A stretch of DNA of 64,000 nt, taken from positions 558,001 to 622,000 of the forward strand of contig NZ_JAPMLQ010000001.1 in assembly GCF_026410305.1 (NCBI RefSeq), read 5' to 3'. The notes beneath the pieces were generated by a model that was not told where the DNA came from, ran no database searches, and worked only from the letters and a program-made list of their open reading frames with translations. Below, piece by piece: positions 1 to 8,301 of this stretch; the stretch's first letter is position 1, and every line of letters starts with the position of its first letter. The translations under genes were made by a program, and so were the position numbers. The stretch comes from Sulfitobacter sp. F26204 (GTDB lineage: Bacteria; Pseudomonadota; Alphaproteobacteria; Rhodobacterales; Rhodobacteraceae).

Positions 1-2
1 GT

Positions 3-656
3 GATCTGTTTTGGGTCCAGAATGATGCGCAGTCGCAGTGGTTGGGCAACATCGCCGAAAGACGACGCCAGTTCCGACTGCATTGGGCGACTTATGACAG
101 TCAGGTGAACTTGCCGGTGATTTACATGATGGAGGTGGAGGACAGCGGGCGCATTGGCTTGCCCAAAGACCAGCGGCGCTGGCCGGAGGTGCAGGCGCAC
201 CTGAGTGCGCAGGCGCTGGGCGGGCTGAAGCTGTTGACCATCGCCAAGGGGTTTGACGAGGATTTCGACGATCTGCACCCCAAAAGATTGCGGCGGTTCC
301 ATCTGGGGCCGATGTATTCGCATTCCTACACCCGTCAGGCAGGGCCGTTGCGTTCGGTTCTGGCGGAGGCCAAGGCCCCCGAAGGACAGGACTGGGCGTT
401 GGTCTGGACCGAGGAGGAACTGGTCTCGGATCGGGTGGTTGCGCAGAAATCAGGTTGGTTTTCGACGGTGGAGCGTGAAGTTTTCGCGCTTGATCCCTTT
501 GCGGCCAACGGGCCGGATCTGGGGGCCACGCGGCAGGAGCGGTCGATCATTCTGCCGCAGCGGGTGTTTCAGGTGCTGGATGAAAAACAACCTGCGGGGT
601 TTGCCTCGGTACGCAAGTTTGTGGTCAGTGCCAAGGGGCGGGTGTTGCAGTATTGA
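3..656 (+). CDS. Hypothetical protein, 5' truncated by window edge
   Basis: An open frame runs from base 3 into the stop at 656 with no start codon that must be used, so the N-terminus lies left of the window. A TTG at 42 is possible but the frame is open before it and codes plausibly. The visible 217 or so residues are soluble, with no signal peptide or membrane segment, and I recognise no motif. It lies 72 bases before the AAA ATPase on the same strand and is probably in the same operon, perhaps a partner of that ATPase. The function is unknown; the coding call itself is firm because reading frame and codon use match the neighbours. Confidence 0.75.
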   Translation, partial: DLFWVQNDAQSQWLGNIAERRRQFRLHWATYDSQVNLPVIYMMEVEDSGRIGLPKDQRRWPEVQAHLSAQALGGLKLLTIAKGFDEDFDDLHPKRLRRFHLGPMYSHSYTRQAGPLRSVLAEAKAPEGQDWALVWTEEELVSDRVVAQKSGWFSTVEREVFALDPFAANGPDLGATRQERSIILPQRVFQVLDEKQPAGFASVRKFVVSAKGRVLQY

Positions 657-728
657 CCTGCGGGCGCGGTCTGTGTGGTTTTGTGTCGGATTCGAGTTTA
701 TTGGCAAGATGAAAGAGGGGGACGCGCG

Positions 729-2666
729 ATGAGCCGGACGTCAGATGCGATGGAACTGCGCGAAGAGGATATTGCCGGTCATGTGGGGATGGCACAGGCT
801 TTGTTGGAGGGGTTCGACCATGCGCCGCGGATCGGCACGGGGGCCGGTGGCGAGGCGGTGGAGCGGTCTTCGGGAATCGGGACGCGGCGGCGGTTCCGGT
901 CGACCACGCCGGGGTTGGTGACCCGGCGCCGGGTGACGCCGGGGGCGGTGTCCCTGATTGCGCGGGTCGAGGGCGCGGATGGCGATGATGCGCTGATGTC
1001 CCCCCTGCAGGCGACGGTGTTGCATGGGCTGCGCCGCGCGATTGCGATTGCCCTGGCGGTAGCTGAGAATGTTGCGGAACAATCGGGCTTGGGCGACCTG
1101 AAGCGGGCGAACCTTGAGGGATCTTTGCCTGCGGCGCGCAGGGGAGAGTTTGCCGAATTGCTGGCGGCGGAGGCCCTGGTCACGCTTTATGTCTTTGGCA
1201 ATGCGGCGGCCTATTTTATGTCGGCGCATGTGCCGGAAGTTGCTGTCGAGGTCGGTGAGGTCGAGGAGGTGTTGATCGACAACGGGCAGACCGCATTGCA
1301 TGGTGCACTATGGGAATTGGATCAGAAGATTTCGGCACATGGCGCGGATGATGCCCATGTGGTGGCGACGGTGGCAGCGTTTGCCGAATCCTTGATGGAG
1401 AAGGTTGCGCTGCGTGCGCAGACCGCATCGCGGTTGGAGGGGTTCAAGGCGGCAAGCTGGCGCGTGGAGGCGGATGATTTCACCGTTTCGGGGTTTTCGC
1501 CTGCGTCCAAGGCGAAATCGACCACGCTGACGATGACGTTCAAAAAACCCAACGAGGTTGTCGGCAACCATATTGCCAAATATCAGGCGATGAAGTTGGC
1601 GAAGATGCTGATGGCCTATGACTTTGACCGGCGGCTCAACCCTTTTGCGGAGTTGGGCGGATTCATCTTTACCTTCATGGGGGATGGCGCGCCGGGGACG
1701 GGCAAAACTACGCTGATTCAGATGATGGCGGGGTTGATTTCCGAATACTGCAATAACGCGGGCTATCCGTTTCGCTATCAGAACCTGAGCACGGATAATA
1801 TCGACAGCTATCAGGGCAAATCGGGGCAGAACGCGAAGGCGTTTATCAATAATATCATTGATCCTGGCGTCATTGGTTTTGGCACGATTGACGACATCGA
1901 CCAGTTGGCGGGCAAGCGCGGCGACAGGCAATCCTCTGCCGGACAGTTGGAGATTACCGCCGTGCTGATGGAGAGTTTTGCGGGGGCCAATACCGTTGTG
2001 CGCGGGAATTGCACGTTTGGGATGTTTTCGAATTATCCCGAGAATGTGGATGATGCCTTGCGCCAGCGGGCGGGGGCGCGGTTCCTTGTGGACGGGCCGC
2101 AGACGCGGGAGGATTACGTGGATATTCTGTACCTGCTGATGGGCAAGAACCATGATATTCCGCTGGGTGATCATCAGGTGTTCGAGGCGCAGGCGATCAA
2201 GAAAGCCGTTGCCGCGTCCTTTGAGGGGCATTCGAAACCGCATGAGGCGGGGTTACTGACGGTCTATAACGCCGTGCAAGAAAAGATCGGCGCGCTGGAC
2301 ACGATCAACAAGCTGGGCACGTATCTGAAGGCCATTCAGGAGGCCGATCCGCGCTTTACGGGCCGGGCGATCAAGAACATCACGGATGCGGTGAAGGTGC
2401 GGGCGATGGACTTTGAATTGCCCGATGAATGGATGGAGCAGCCGGATTTGTTCCTGTTCAAAGGGTATGACGAGAAGAAGGCGATGATTGAGGGGATGCG
2501 CCAGCCGATCACGGTGGAGATGGTGGTGCAGGAGATCAACCGCTATGCGGATAGCGAATTCCGCTATGCGGATAAGTCGGATGAGGTGGCGATTAAGAAC
2601 GCGGTGCGGGATATGCAGCGGATGGAGGCGGCTAAGAAGCGGTATTTGAGTGGGGGTGCGGAATGA
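729..2666 (+). CDS. AAA family ATPase
   Basis: A 645-residue protein with a Walker A loop GDGAPGTGKTT at about residues 318-329 and a Walker-B-like stretch (FGTIDDIDQL) near 383. The first 110 residues are rich in Arg, Gly and Thr and look disordered; the next 200 are a helical domain without a recognised family. I chose ATG 729 because a purine-rich AGAGGGGG ribosome site precedes it; an in-frame start at 675 lacks one. The family is an uncharacterised AAA group, so the substrate is unknown. The stop overlaps the next gene's start by ATGA, indicating translational coupling. Probably a remodelling ATPase working with proteins encoded beside it. Confidence 0.85.
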   Translation: MSRTSDAMELREEDIAGHVGMAQALLEGFDHAPRIGTGAGGEAVERSSGIGTRRRFRSTTPGLVTRRRVTPGAVSLIARVEGADGDDALMSPLQATVLHGLRRAIAIALAVAENVAEQSGLGDLKRANLEGSLPAARRGEFAELLAAEALVTLYVFGNAAAYFMSAHVPEVAVEVGEVEEVLIDNGQTALHGALWELDQKISAHGADDAHVVATVAAFAESLMEKVALRAQTASRLEGFKAASWRVEADDFTVSGFSPASKAKSTTLTMTFKKPNEVVGNHIAKYQAMKLAKMLMAYDFDRRLNPFAELGGFIFTFMGDGAPGTGKTTLIQMMAGLISEYCNNAGYPFRYQNLSTDNIDSYQGKSGQNAKAFINNIIDPGVIGFGTIDDIDQLAGKRGDRQSSAGQLEITAVLMESFAGANTVVRGNCTFGMFSNYPENVDDALRQRAGARFLVDGPQTREDYVDILYLLMGKNHDIPLGDHQVFEAQAIKKAVAASFEGHSKPHEAGLLTVYNAVQEKIGALDTINKLGTYLKAIQEADPRFTGRAIKNITDAVKVRAMDFELPDEWMEQPDLFLFKGYDEKKAMIEGMRQPITVEMVVQEINRYADSEFRYADKSDEVAIKNAVRDMQRMEAAKKRYLSGGAE

Positions 2667-3268
2667 GTAGCCTAACACCTGTTTCGGAGGCGTTAACGGC
2701 AATGGCAAATTGGATGATGGCGTTTGCAGCTTGCGCAGGTGCCCTAGTAGCGTTCTCAGGCCTATATTCTTGGAAAAAACAAGGAAAATGGCAGAAAAAG
2801 TATGAGATATTAAAAGAGGCTCTACTCGGTGTCCGAATGCGGCATGAGGCGTTCCAAATGCTTCGCAGTCCATTATTCTTCGCAGGTGAATACGAAGCTG
2901 AAAATCTTAATAATACCAAAGAGAAACTGGGAGTTTGGAGCGAACAAGTTGTTATAGAAAAACGAGCACAGAATTTAAGAGAGGCCCGTGAAAAACTTTT
3001 TCCGACAAGGATAGAAGCTTCAGTAATATGGGGACGGGAAATCGAAGGTTACTTCGAGGAGATAGATAAGATCGAGGTGAGAGTTTTCGCGGCTTTTCGC
3101 TCATTGAATGTTGGAACGCGAATGCCTGCAAGAGCTACAGAGGCTGAGGTAGCATTTAGAAGAATCGCATATTCTTCCTCGGATGACCCTATCGGTTCAG
3201 ATTATGCGGAAAAAATCAGACATCTAGAGAGCTTTCTTACCAAAAAGCTTGAGAAACTGCTTAAATGA
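2663..3268 (+). CDS. AT-rich hypothetical protein with one N-terminal membrane segment
   Basis: A 201-residue protein. Residues about 15-37 form a hydrophobic segment (MMAFAACAGALVAFSGLY) followed by basic residues, so one membrane anchor with the remaining 160 residues probably in the cytoplasm. That part is charged and helical, possibly coiled coil. Base composition is visibly lower in GC than in the genes on both sides, with AGA, AGG and ATA codons that are rare elsewhere in the window, suggesting acquisition. It is nonetheless coupled to the ATPase by a 4-base overlap. No family recognised; no function is offered beyond a possible membrane partner of the ATPase. Confidence 0.7.
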   Translation: MSSLTPVSEALTAMANWMMAFAACAGALVAFSGLYSWKKQGKWQKKYEILKEALLGVRMRHEAFQMLRSPLFFAGEYEAENLNNTKEKLGVWSEQVVIEKRAQNLREAREKLFPTRIEASVIWGREIEGYFEEIDKIEVRVFAAFRSLNVGTRMPARATEAEVAFRRIAYSSSDDPIGSDYAEKIRHLESFLTKKLEKLLK

Positions 3269-3294
3269 ATCACTTTGCACACTGCAACCTAATG

Positions 3295-3406
3295 TCTTGC
3301 CATCCTTCCCCCTCAGCACATCATGCGCCCTTCCCCATGGGGGGAAGGGAAGGGCGCGCATCTGCTTTGCAGATGCAGGATAGACTGAGGGCGCAGTATG
3401 GCAGGA
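3295..3406 (+). repeat. Nested inverted-repeat element in leader of the next gene
   Basis: Four complementary pairs can be read directly. P1: 3295-3303 with 3398-3406 (9 pairs, one G-U). P2: 3310-3316 with 3385-3391 (7 pairs). P3: 3325-3335 with 3347-3357 (11 perfect pairs, GCGCCCTTCCC arm). P4: 3358-3365 with 3369-3376 (8 perfect pairs, TTT loop). P3 and P4 abut and could stack; P1 and P2 enclose them. The 3' arm of P1 overlaps the AGGAGG ribosome site of the gene starting at 3414. It could be a regulatory RNA leader or a small MITE-like palindromic repeat. The structure is seen; the role is inferred. Confidence 0.6.
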
Positions 3407-3413
3407 GGGTGAT

Positions 3414-4754
3414 ATGCAACGGTTAATCAAACACGGCCTCATGTTCGGCAACCTGTTCCACGTGCATTCCCCCGCGCTGGTCGACCGCTATAACCGTGCG
3501 CTGCACCATCTGACCGGCAAGCGCACCGATCTCACCGACTTCCACATCGACATTTCGGGGTATTCGCCGGAAGTGGGTGATGACCTAAGCGACCACGCCT
3601 ACCTCAACCACCAAGGCGTCAACCGTCAGTTTATTCTGCTCAGTATGGAGCAGCGCACCGCGCCTTTGCTTAACATGAAATTCTCGACCTCACGCGCGAT
3701 CCTGCAAGACTTCATCGCCGAAAACGAGGCGCAGTTGTTTGCCCTGACGGCGCGGGATGCGGTGGCGGGGGAGTTGGTGAATTCGGTCTATGATGTCACC
3801 ACGCCTGCGCGTCTGTTTGACATTCGCCGCGTTGAGATCGAGGCGGATACGACGGCGGGCACCGTGAAAGACGCTGAGAAACTGGGCGCGATGGTGGACC
3901 GGTTCAAGACGGAGCCGGATGGGTGGTTCGACGATGTGCTGATTGCCGAAATGATCACGCTGGCGGGAAAAACCGGTGATGTGCTGCGCAACCCGGTGCG
4001 GCTGAAACAAATGTCTTTTGATCAGCGCAACTTCTGGACGGCGCATTTTGGCGGGCTCTATGTGTTTCAGGACCTGGAGCATCCGGCGGTGATTGTGCCA
4101 TCGGGCAAGGATCATCTGGGCACATTGCCGGTCAAATACACCTTTGATGGGGACGATCGGAACCAGATTGCAAAGTTCTTTGAGTATAATGACCTCACCG
4201 AAACGATTGTCGAAGGGCGCAAGGACGCGGCAGCGGCGATCCTGCGTCAAAAGATGGATTTCATCCTGGTTGATGCCGTGGCGGGCCAGGGGGATCTTTC
4301 AGGGGCGACACGGGCGGATATGCGACGCCTTGCGCGGCGCTATCATGACGTGTTGCCAGAGGAATTTCATGCGCTGGGCGCGCTGGTGAACTGGGCCGAG
4401 AACGGCGGTAAATGGCCGCGCATTTCTTCGGATCATCCGGCGTATTTCTATACGTTGCGGGCGGCAGATACCAAGGATGCGGCGCTGGTAAATATGTTGC
4501 TGGCTGAACTGGCGCCCAAGGATGCGAGGCAGATGTTCATCTGCCACAAGGAATTATTTTATGCGACCTACAAGCAATGGCCGGAAGCGAAGAAGGCATA
4601 CGTTGTAGATTTCCTTGTGGCCGAGTATCAGGTGGACAAGGCTGGCGCGCGCCAAACGTTGTTCGGCCATGACGCCCCGATGGCAGAGCCTGTGGCAAAA
4701 CGTGATATGATTGCGCGGGTTGGCCCATGGGGCGCGGTGAGGAGAAACAGATGA
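3414..4754 (+). CDS. DUF6638-like conserved protein
   Basis: A 446-residue soluble protein with no signal peptide or membrane segment. The N-terminus (RLIKHGLMFGNLFHV) and the region near DFHIDISGYSPE resemble, from memory, the DUF6638 family of Rhodobacteraceae; I cannot confirm this without a profile search. ATG 3414 follows an AGGAGGG site at good distance. It lies in the same orientation as the AAA ATPase upstream and ends in an ATGA overlap with the small membrane protein at 4751. No catalytic motif is evident. The biochemical function is unknown; the context suggests a soluble component of the ATPase operon. Confidence 0.75.
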   Translation: MQRLIKHGLMFGNLFHVHSPALVDRYNRALHHLTGKRTDLTDFHIDISGYSPEVGDDLSDHAYLNHQGVNRQFILLSMEQRTAPLLNMKFSTSRAILQDFIAENEAQLFALTARDAVAGELVNSVYDVTTPARLFDIRRVEIEADTTAGTVKDAEKLGAMVDRFKTEPDGWFDDVLIAEMITLAGKTGDVLRNPVRLKQMSFDQRNFWTAHFGGLYVFQDLEHPAVIVPSGKDHLGTLPVKYTFDGDDRNQIAKFFEYNDLTETIVEGRKDAAAAILRQKMDFILVDAVAGQGDLSGATRADMRRLARRYHDVLPEEFHALGALVNWAENGGKWPRISSDHPAYFYTLRAADTKDAALVNMLLAELAPKDARQMFICHKELFYATYKQWPEAKKAYVVDFLVAEYQVDKAGARQTLFGHDAPMAEPVAKRDMIARVGPWGAVRRNR

Positions 4755-5017
4755 TCGGATTTATCCGTCTATTCGGGATACTGTTTATCGCGTTGACGGT
4801 GATCTATGTGTCGCTGTCGCTGTACAGCCGGGCGGTGCGCAAATCCAAGCTCAAGCAGAAGTGGTACGAGGGCAAGCAGTTGGTGGACCGTGATACCTTT
4901 GTGCAGCGGGGGCTGGAACGCTATGACGGGTCGATCCGGCGCAAGTTGATTCTGGGCGTGTATATCGTGCCTGTCGGGGTGATCGCGCTGATCATCTATC
5001 TGACGAATTTTACCTGA
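4751..5017 (+). CDS. Small membrane protein, two TM segments
   Basis: An 88-residue protein with a hydrophobic helix near residues 4-23 and another at about 65-84, joined by a basic loop, giving an N-in/C-in hairpin topology. ATG 4751 overlaps the upstream stop by ATGA and follows GAGGAG; an earlier in-frame start at 4727 lies inside the upstream gene and is less likely. It is coupled to the DUF6638-like gene and 11 bases before a DUF1523-like gene. No family recognised. Probably a membrane subunit or accessory factor of this operon. Confidence 0.7.
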   Translation: MIGFIRLFGILFIALTVIYVSLSLYSRAVRKSKLKQKWYEGKQLVDRDTFVQRGLERYDGSIRRKLILGVYIVPVGVIALIIYLTNFT

Positions 5018-5028
5018 AAGGTTTGCCG

Positions 5029-5661
5029 ATGTTTAGGGTTATCAAGTGGGTTTTTTGGGTGACGTTCTGGGTCCTGGTTGGGGCCATGTTTCATTACACG
5101 CTGCCGCAGGTTGATATTGTGCGGGTGACGGACACCTACGAAAAACGAATTGATCCGGGCGAGAATTCATTGTTCTGGGCGCAGGCGGATATCGGGACGG
5201 ACGGCACGGTAGCGAACCGCGATGTATTCTTTATCCAGACCCGGCGCGCCAAAGGTGACGTGATGGTGTACCGCAACGAGGATACCGGTTGGGGATGGCC
5301 GCCGTATTTCAAATTCGACACTTCAAATTTGCAGGCTGAAGCGGCGGATGCGAAATCGACAGCGGATGCCCCACAATATTACGCGATCAAACATTACGGC
5401 TGGCGGAACGAGTTTTTTACGATCTTCCCGAATGCGATTTCGATACGGGCGGTTGCGGGGCCGGATGCGTCCAAGGGGATTCCGTTCCTGAACATCTTTA
5501 TCCTCACGCTGTTTGCAGCAATTGCCTGGGCGATCTGGGTGCGCTGGCGCAGATTCCGAATGGCGCGGATTGATCCGACTCTCGAAGCGATCGAGGATGA
5601 TATGGCCGAAAAGAGCGGTGCCGTCCGGCGCTGGCTGGGATCGTGGAAAAAGAAGACCTGA
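5029..5661 (+). CDS. DUF1523-like membrane protein
   Basis: A 210-residue protein with an N-terminal hydrophobic helix (about residues 6-24), a periplasm-facing middle domain and a second helix near 155-175, followed by a basic cytoplasmic tail. The stretch TLPQVDIVRVTDTYEKR resembles what I recall of the DUF1523 family in Rhodobacterales; that is memory, not a search. ATG 5029 was preferred over TTG 5023 because GAAAGG lies 8 bases before it. Last gene of the left operon; it converges on the glycosyltransferase, with only 5 bases between stops. Function unknown. Confidence 0.75.
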   Translation: MFRVIKWVFWVTFWVLVGAMFHYTLPQVDIVRVTDTYEKRIDPGENSLFWAQADIGTDGTVANRDVFFIQTRRAKGDVMVYRNEDTGWGWPPYFKFDTSNLQAEAADAKSTADAPQYYAIKHYGWRNEFFTIFPNAISIRAVAGPDASKGIPFLNIFILTLFAAIAWAIWVRWRRFRMARIDPTLEAIEDDMAEKSGAVRRWLGSWKKKT

Positions 5662-5666
5662 GCCGT

Positions 5667-7244
5667 CTAATCTGCGAAGAGATAATCCGTCGAGGCGATT
5701 TCAAGTGCTTTTTCCGGCGGCACCGCGAGGAAGGTGGTCAAGGCGTCGGCGTTTTTTTCTGCTTCGGCCGTTTCGCGCATGCGCGTCAGATGTTCGAACT
5801 GAGCGTCGCGGATACGGTCGCTTTCGAATACCATATCATTGCGGATCGTGGGCAACAGGCGTTCCAGTGTATCCGCCGAGGTTTGATCCCCCGCCAGGCC
5901 AACACGCATTGCATGACCGGTCAGGTAATCATCAGAGAATTGGCATTCGATTTCCAGAATGCGGGTGACAGAGCGGTCCGCCGCAAAGTCGTTCAGCAGA
6001 TCAAGGTTGGCGGGATCCATACAGATGATCAGTTTGTCGGTTTCGAAGTAGTCAAACAGCATCCGCATCAATGCGCGCCGGTGTCGGTGGCGTTTTTCGA
6101 GCGTATTCTGGATGCCGCCCAGGTCGGGCAGCGGTGTGTCCTCTTCGTTGAAGAGATATTCAATGGCGGGCACATTTGTGACCTGCCGAATGCGTTCCAG
6201 CACGCGTTTGGCAACATGCCATTTCTTGCAGACCACAATCAGAAGTTCGCGTTCGCGCCCCAAGGTGGATTCGGTTTCCCAGAACCGAGTGGCAAAGCGA
6301 CGCCCGACGCGGCCACGCCCTGACAGGAACTGGAACAGGCTGCGCCCTTCGTTGCTGATCTGATATTGAACGCTTTGCGCAACATACAGCAATCCAAGGC
6401 GGCGTTTCAGATCCTGTGCTTCGGGGCTGATCTTGCGGGCGAAAAGATAGTCCTGGGACAACAGCAACTCATAGTGATCGTTGTAAAAGGTGACCGGCAT
6501 GCCGTAGTCGGTAAACATCAGGAAAGTGAGGGTGCGGGAACGGATTTCCTTTTCGGGAACCAGATGGCGCACAAGGGTTTGGAAGAAGGTTTCATCGGGG
6601 ATCCAGGTAGTGCGGAAAAACCGCGCCACGTCACGGCGTTCGCGCACGAACTTGAGCACCGCCTCAATGGTGCGTCGACGCAGGCACCACCATTGCGACC
6701 CGATCATGATTTGCAGGTCTTTCGGGATTTCGCGTTCGAGGCCAAAGCGTTTTTGCAGTTCGAAGAGGAAGTAGAACAGCTTTTTGTGCTCTCGCTCGTT
6801 CACGAAATGGCGATAGATCAGGCGCTCTTCCTTCCAACCGGTCTTGATCCAGTCGCTTTCGAAGTAGTCGAAACTTTCGATGAAGTCCGCATCGTTTTCG
6901 TCGAGAAATTTGTGCGTATATTCCGCGGATTTGATCGCCATGCAGTCCCCTGACAACATGTAGAAATGCGAGGCACGGGGAAAGGCATCGACAGCGGATT
7001 GCACGGCATTCAAGGTCGCCTGAACCAGTGACCATTCCCCCCAGCCGCATTTGATGCGTTTTTTGGCAAAGGTGACGTTCTGGTTGTCCTTGAGGGCCTC
7101 TTTGATTTGCTTGAAATGGGCGGGCTTTGCCGAGGCGTCAAAGTGGATCGACATATAGTCACCAACCGCAGTCAACCGCTCCGCTTGCCGGATGACGGCA
7201 TCGGGGTCCTTGTGGCAGAGAAGAATATAGGCGATTTTTGCCAT
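5667..7244 (-). CDS. GT14 core-2/I-branching-type glycosyltransferase with C-terminal DUF5928-like domain
   Basis: A 525-residue protein. Residues about 1-260 match the layout of beta-1,6-N-acetylglucosaminyltransferases and xylosyltransferases of family GT14: the start AKIAYILLCHKDP, an HFDA motif near residue 34, an FYMLSGDCMAI motif near 93, and a GSQWWCLRRR motif near 182. The C-terminal 230 residues are a separate domain that I recall as DUF5928 in roseobacters. There is no signal peptide or membrane segment, so it acts in the cytoplasm, probably on a lipid-linked or nascent surface glycan. It is divergent from a sulfotransferase across a 141-base AT-rich spacer, so the pair may build one sulfated glycan. 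The acceptor is unknown. Confidence 0.8.
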   Translation of the reverse strand: MAKIAYILLCHKDPDAVIRQAERLTAVGDYMSIHFDASAKPAHFKQIKEALKDNQNVTFAKKRIKCGWGEWSLVQATLNAVQSAVDAFPRASHFYMLSGDCMAIKSAEYTHKFLDENDADFIESFDYFESDWIKTGWKEERLIYRHFVNEREHKKLFYFLFELQKRFGLEREIPKDLQIMIGSQWWCLRRRTIEAVLKFVRERRDVARFFRTTWIPDETFFQTLVRHLVPEKEIRSRTLTFLMFTDYGMPVTFYNDHYELLLSQDYLFARKISPEAQDLKRRLGLLYVAQSVQYQISNEGRSLFQFLSGRGRVGRRFATRFWETESTLGRERELLIVVCKKWHVAKRVLERIRQVTNVPAIEYLFNEEDTPLPDLGGIQNTLEKRHRHRRALMRMLFDYFETDKLIICMDPANLDLLNDFAADRSVTRILEIECQFSDDYLTGHAMRVGLAGDQTSADTLERLLPTIRNDMVFESDRIRDAQFEHLTRMRETAEAEKNADALTTFLAVPPEKALEIASTDYLFAD

Positions 7245-7385
7245 TTTATGGACGATGGCCCCTTTTGCCTTTGATTGTTTCGTTGATAAAGGGGATGACG
7301 GATTGAATAAACACCATTAATTTGCTTTTTTAAGCCAATATTGAACTGTTGCCAAAAGCAGTCATCACAACAGAGGGCGTGCAGA
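7245..7385. promoter_or_regulatory. AT-rich divergent promoter region
   Basis: A 141-base spacer between two divergent starts, markedly richer in A+T than the flanks, especially 7293-7340 with a run of T residues. It must hold promoters for both the glycosyltransferase and the sulfotransferase. No clear operator repeat was found. An AGAGGGCG ribosome site for the right-hand gene lies just before 7386. Confidence 0.5.
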
Positions 7386-8204
7386 ATGGGGTTTCCAGGG
7401 ACCTGGATGACGGAGAGTGAGAGCGTGGTGTACCGTGTGGTGCCCAAATGCGCCTGTTCGACCATCGGGCAAATCATGTTTTATTCTGATCACGGGACCT
7501 TTTTTGACGGGGATATCCATGATGCGCAAGCGGGTATGCACAAATGGGCGCTGGAGGCGTCACAGGTGCCGATTACCGCGAATGTGACAAACCATTCCTC
7601 TTATTCCTTTACCTGCGTGCGCAACCCTTACACGCGTATCCTGTCGTCGTTCTTTGATAAAATTTGCGGGATTCAGCGGAATGGCAAACGCTATCGCGGC
7701 AACCTTGTACCGTTGTTGATCCAGAAATATGGTATCGATGTGGGGGGAGAGGACGGCAAACAGGAGTTTGACCAGATCCAGAGTTTCCGACGGTTTTTGT
7801 TGTTTGCGCGTGATACCATCCGCTGGCGTCGTCCTATGGACCCGGATATTCATTGGTCCGCCATGTCTGGCCACGTCAGCACGTTTATCGTGAACGGCGG
7901 ATCCTATGACAAGATCGTCTGGACCGAAAAGTTCAATGAAGGCATGCAAGAGGTTCTGGATTCGATCAAGACTCCGAAAGAGGTCAAGATCGAAGACATC
8001 CCGCGGTTCAACGAAAGCGAAGGCCACGGGCCTAAACGTGCGCATCCGGTCGAGGATTATTTCGACGATCTGTCGATGCATCTGATCCGCGAGATCTACA
8101 AGCGCGACTTTGACCTGTTCAAATATGATTTCGACAATCCAGGCAACAAGATGCCAATTGGCGAGATCGACCTGGACGAAGTACACGCCAAACTGGGTGA
8201 TTGA
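7386..8204 (+). CDS. Sulfotransferase family 2-type protein
   Basis: A 272-residue protein that probably moves sulfate from PAPS to a carbohydrate hydroxyl. Evidence is the 5'-phosphosulfate loop VPKCACST at residues 19-26 and the 3'-phosphate motif CVRNPYTRILSS at 77-88, the two diagnostic signatures of carbohydrate sulfotransferases. ATG 7386 is chosen because AGAGGGCG precedes it; an in-frame start at 7341 adds 15 unlikely residues. There is no signal peptide, so it is cytoplasmic. It is divergently paired with a GT14 glycosyltransferase, suggesting joint synthesis of a sulfated surface polysaccharide. Substrate unknown. Confidence 0.85.
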   Translation: MGFPGTWMTESESVVYRVVPKCACSTIGQIMFYSDHGTFFDGDIHDAQAGMHKWALEASQVPITANVTNHSSYSFTCVRNPYTRILSSFFDKICGIQRNGKRYRGNLVPLLIQKYGIDVGGEDGKQEFDQIQSFRRFLLFARDTIRWRRPMDPDIHWSAMSGHVSTFIVNGGSYDKIVWTEKFNEGMQEVLDSIKTPKEVKIEDIPRFNESEGHGPKRAHPVEDYFDDLSMHLIREIYKRDFDLFKYDFDNPGNKMPIGEIDLDEVHAKLGD

Positions 8205-8301
8205 CAGGCAGGCACCAGTATCTTCGCGCCAGAATTACATGCGGCCCCAACCTGCATCTGCCGATTGCCCAAGGGGAGACCGGCAGATGGCGGCGGTGCG
8301 A

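Noticed and set aside
1308..2243. 311-residue minus-strand open frame inside the ATPase gene
   Set aside because: Arg/His/Pro-rich translation typical of antisense of a GC-rich gene; the plus strand holds the Walker A motif.
5513..7140. Long plus-strand open frames opposite the GT14 gene
   Set aside because: They are shadows of the minus-strand gene, whose frame carries the family motifs.
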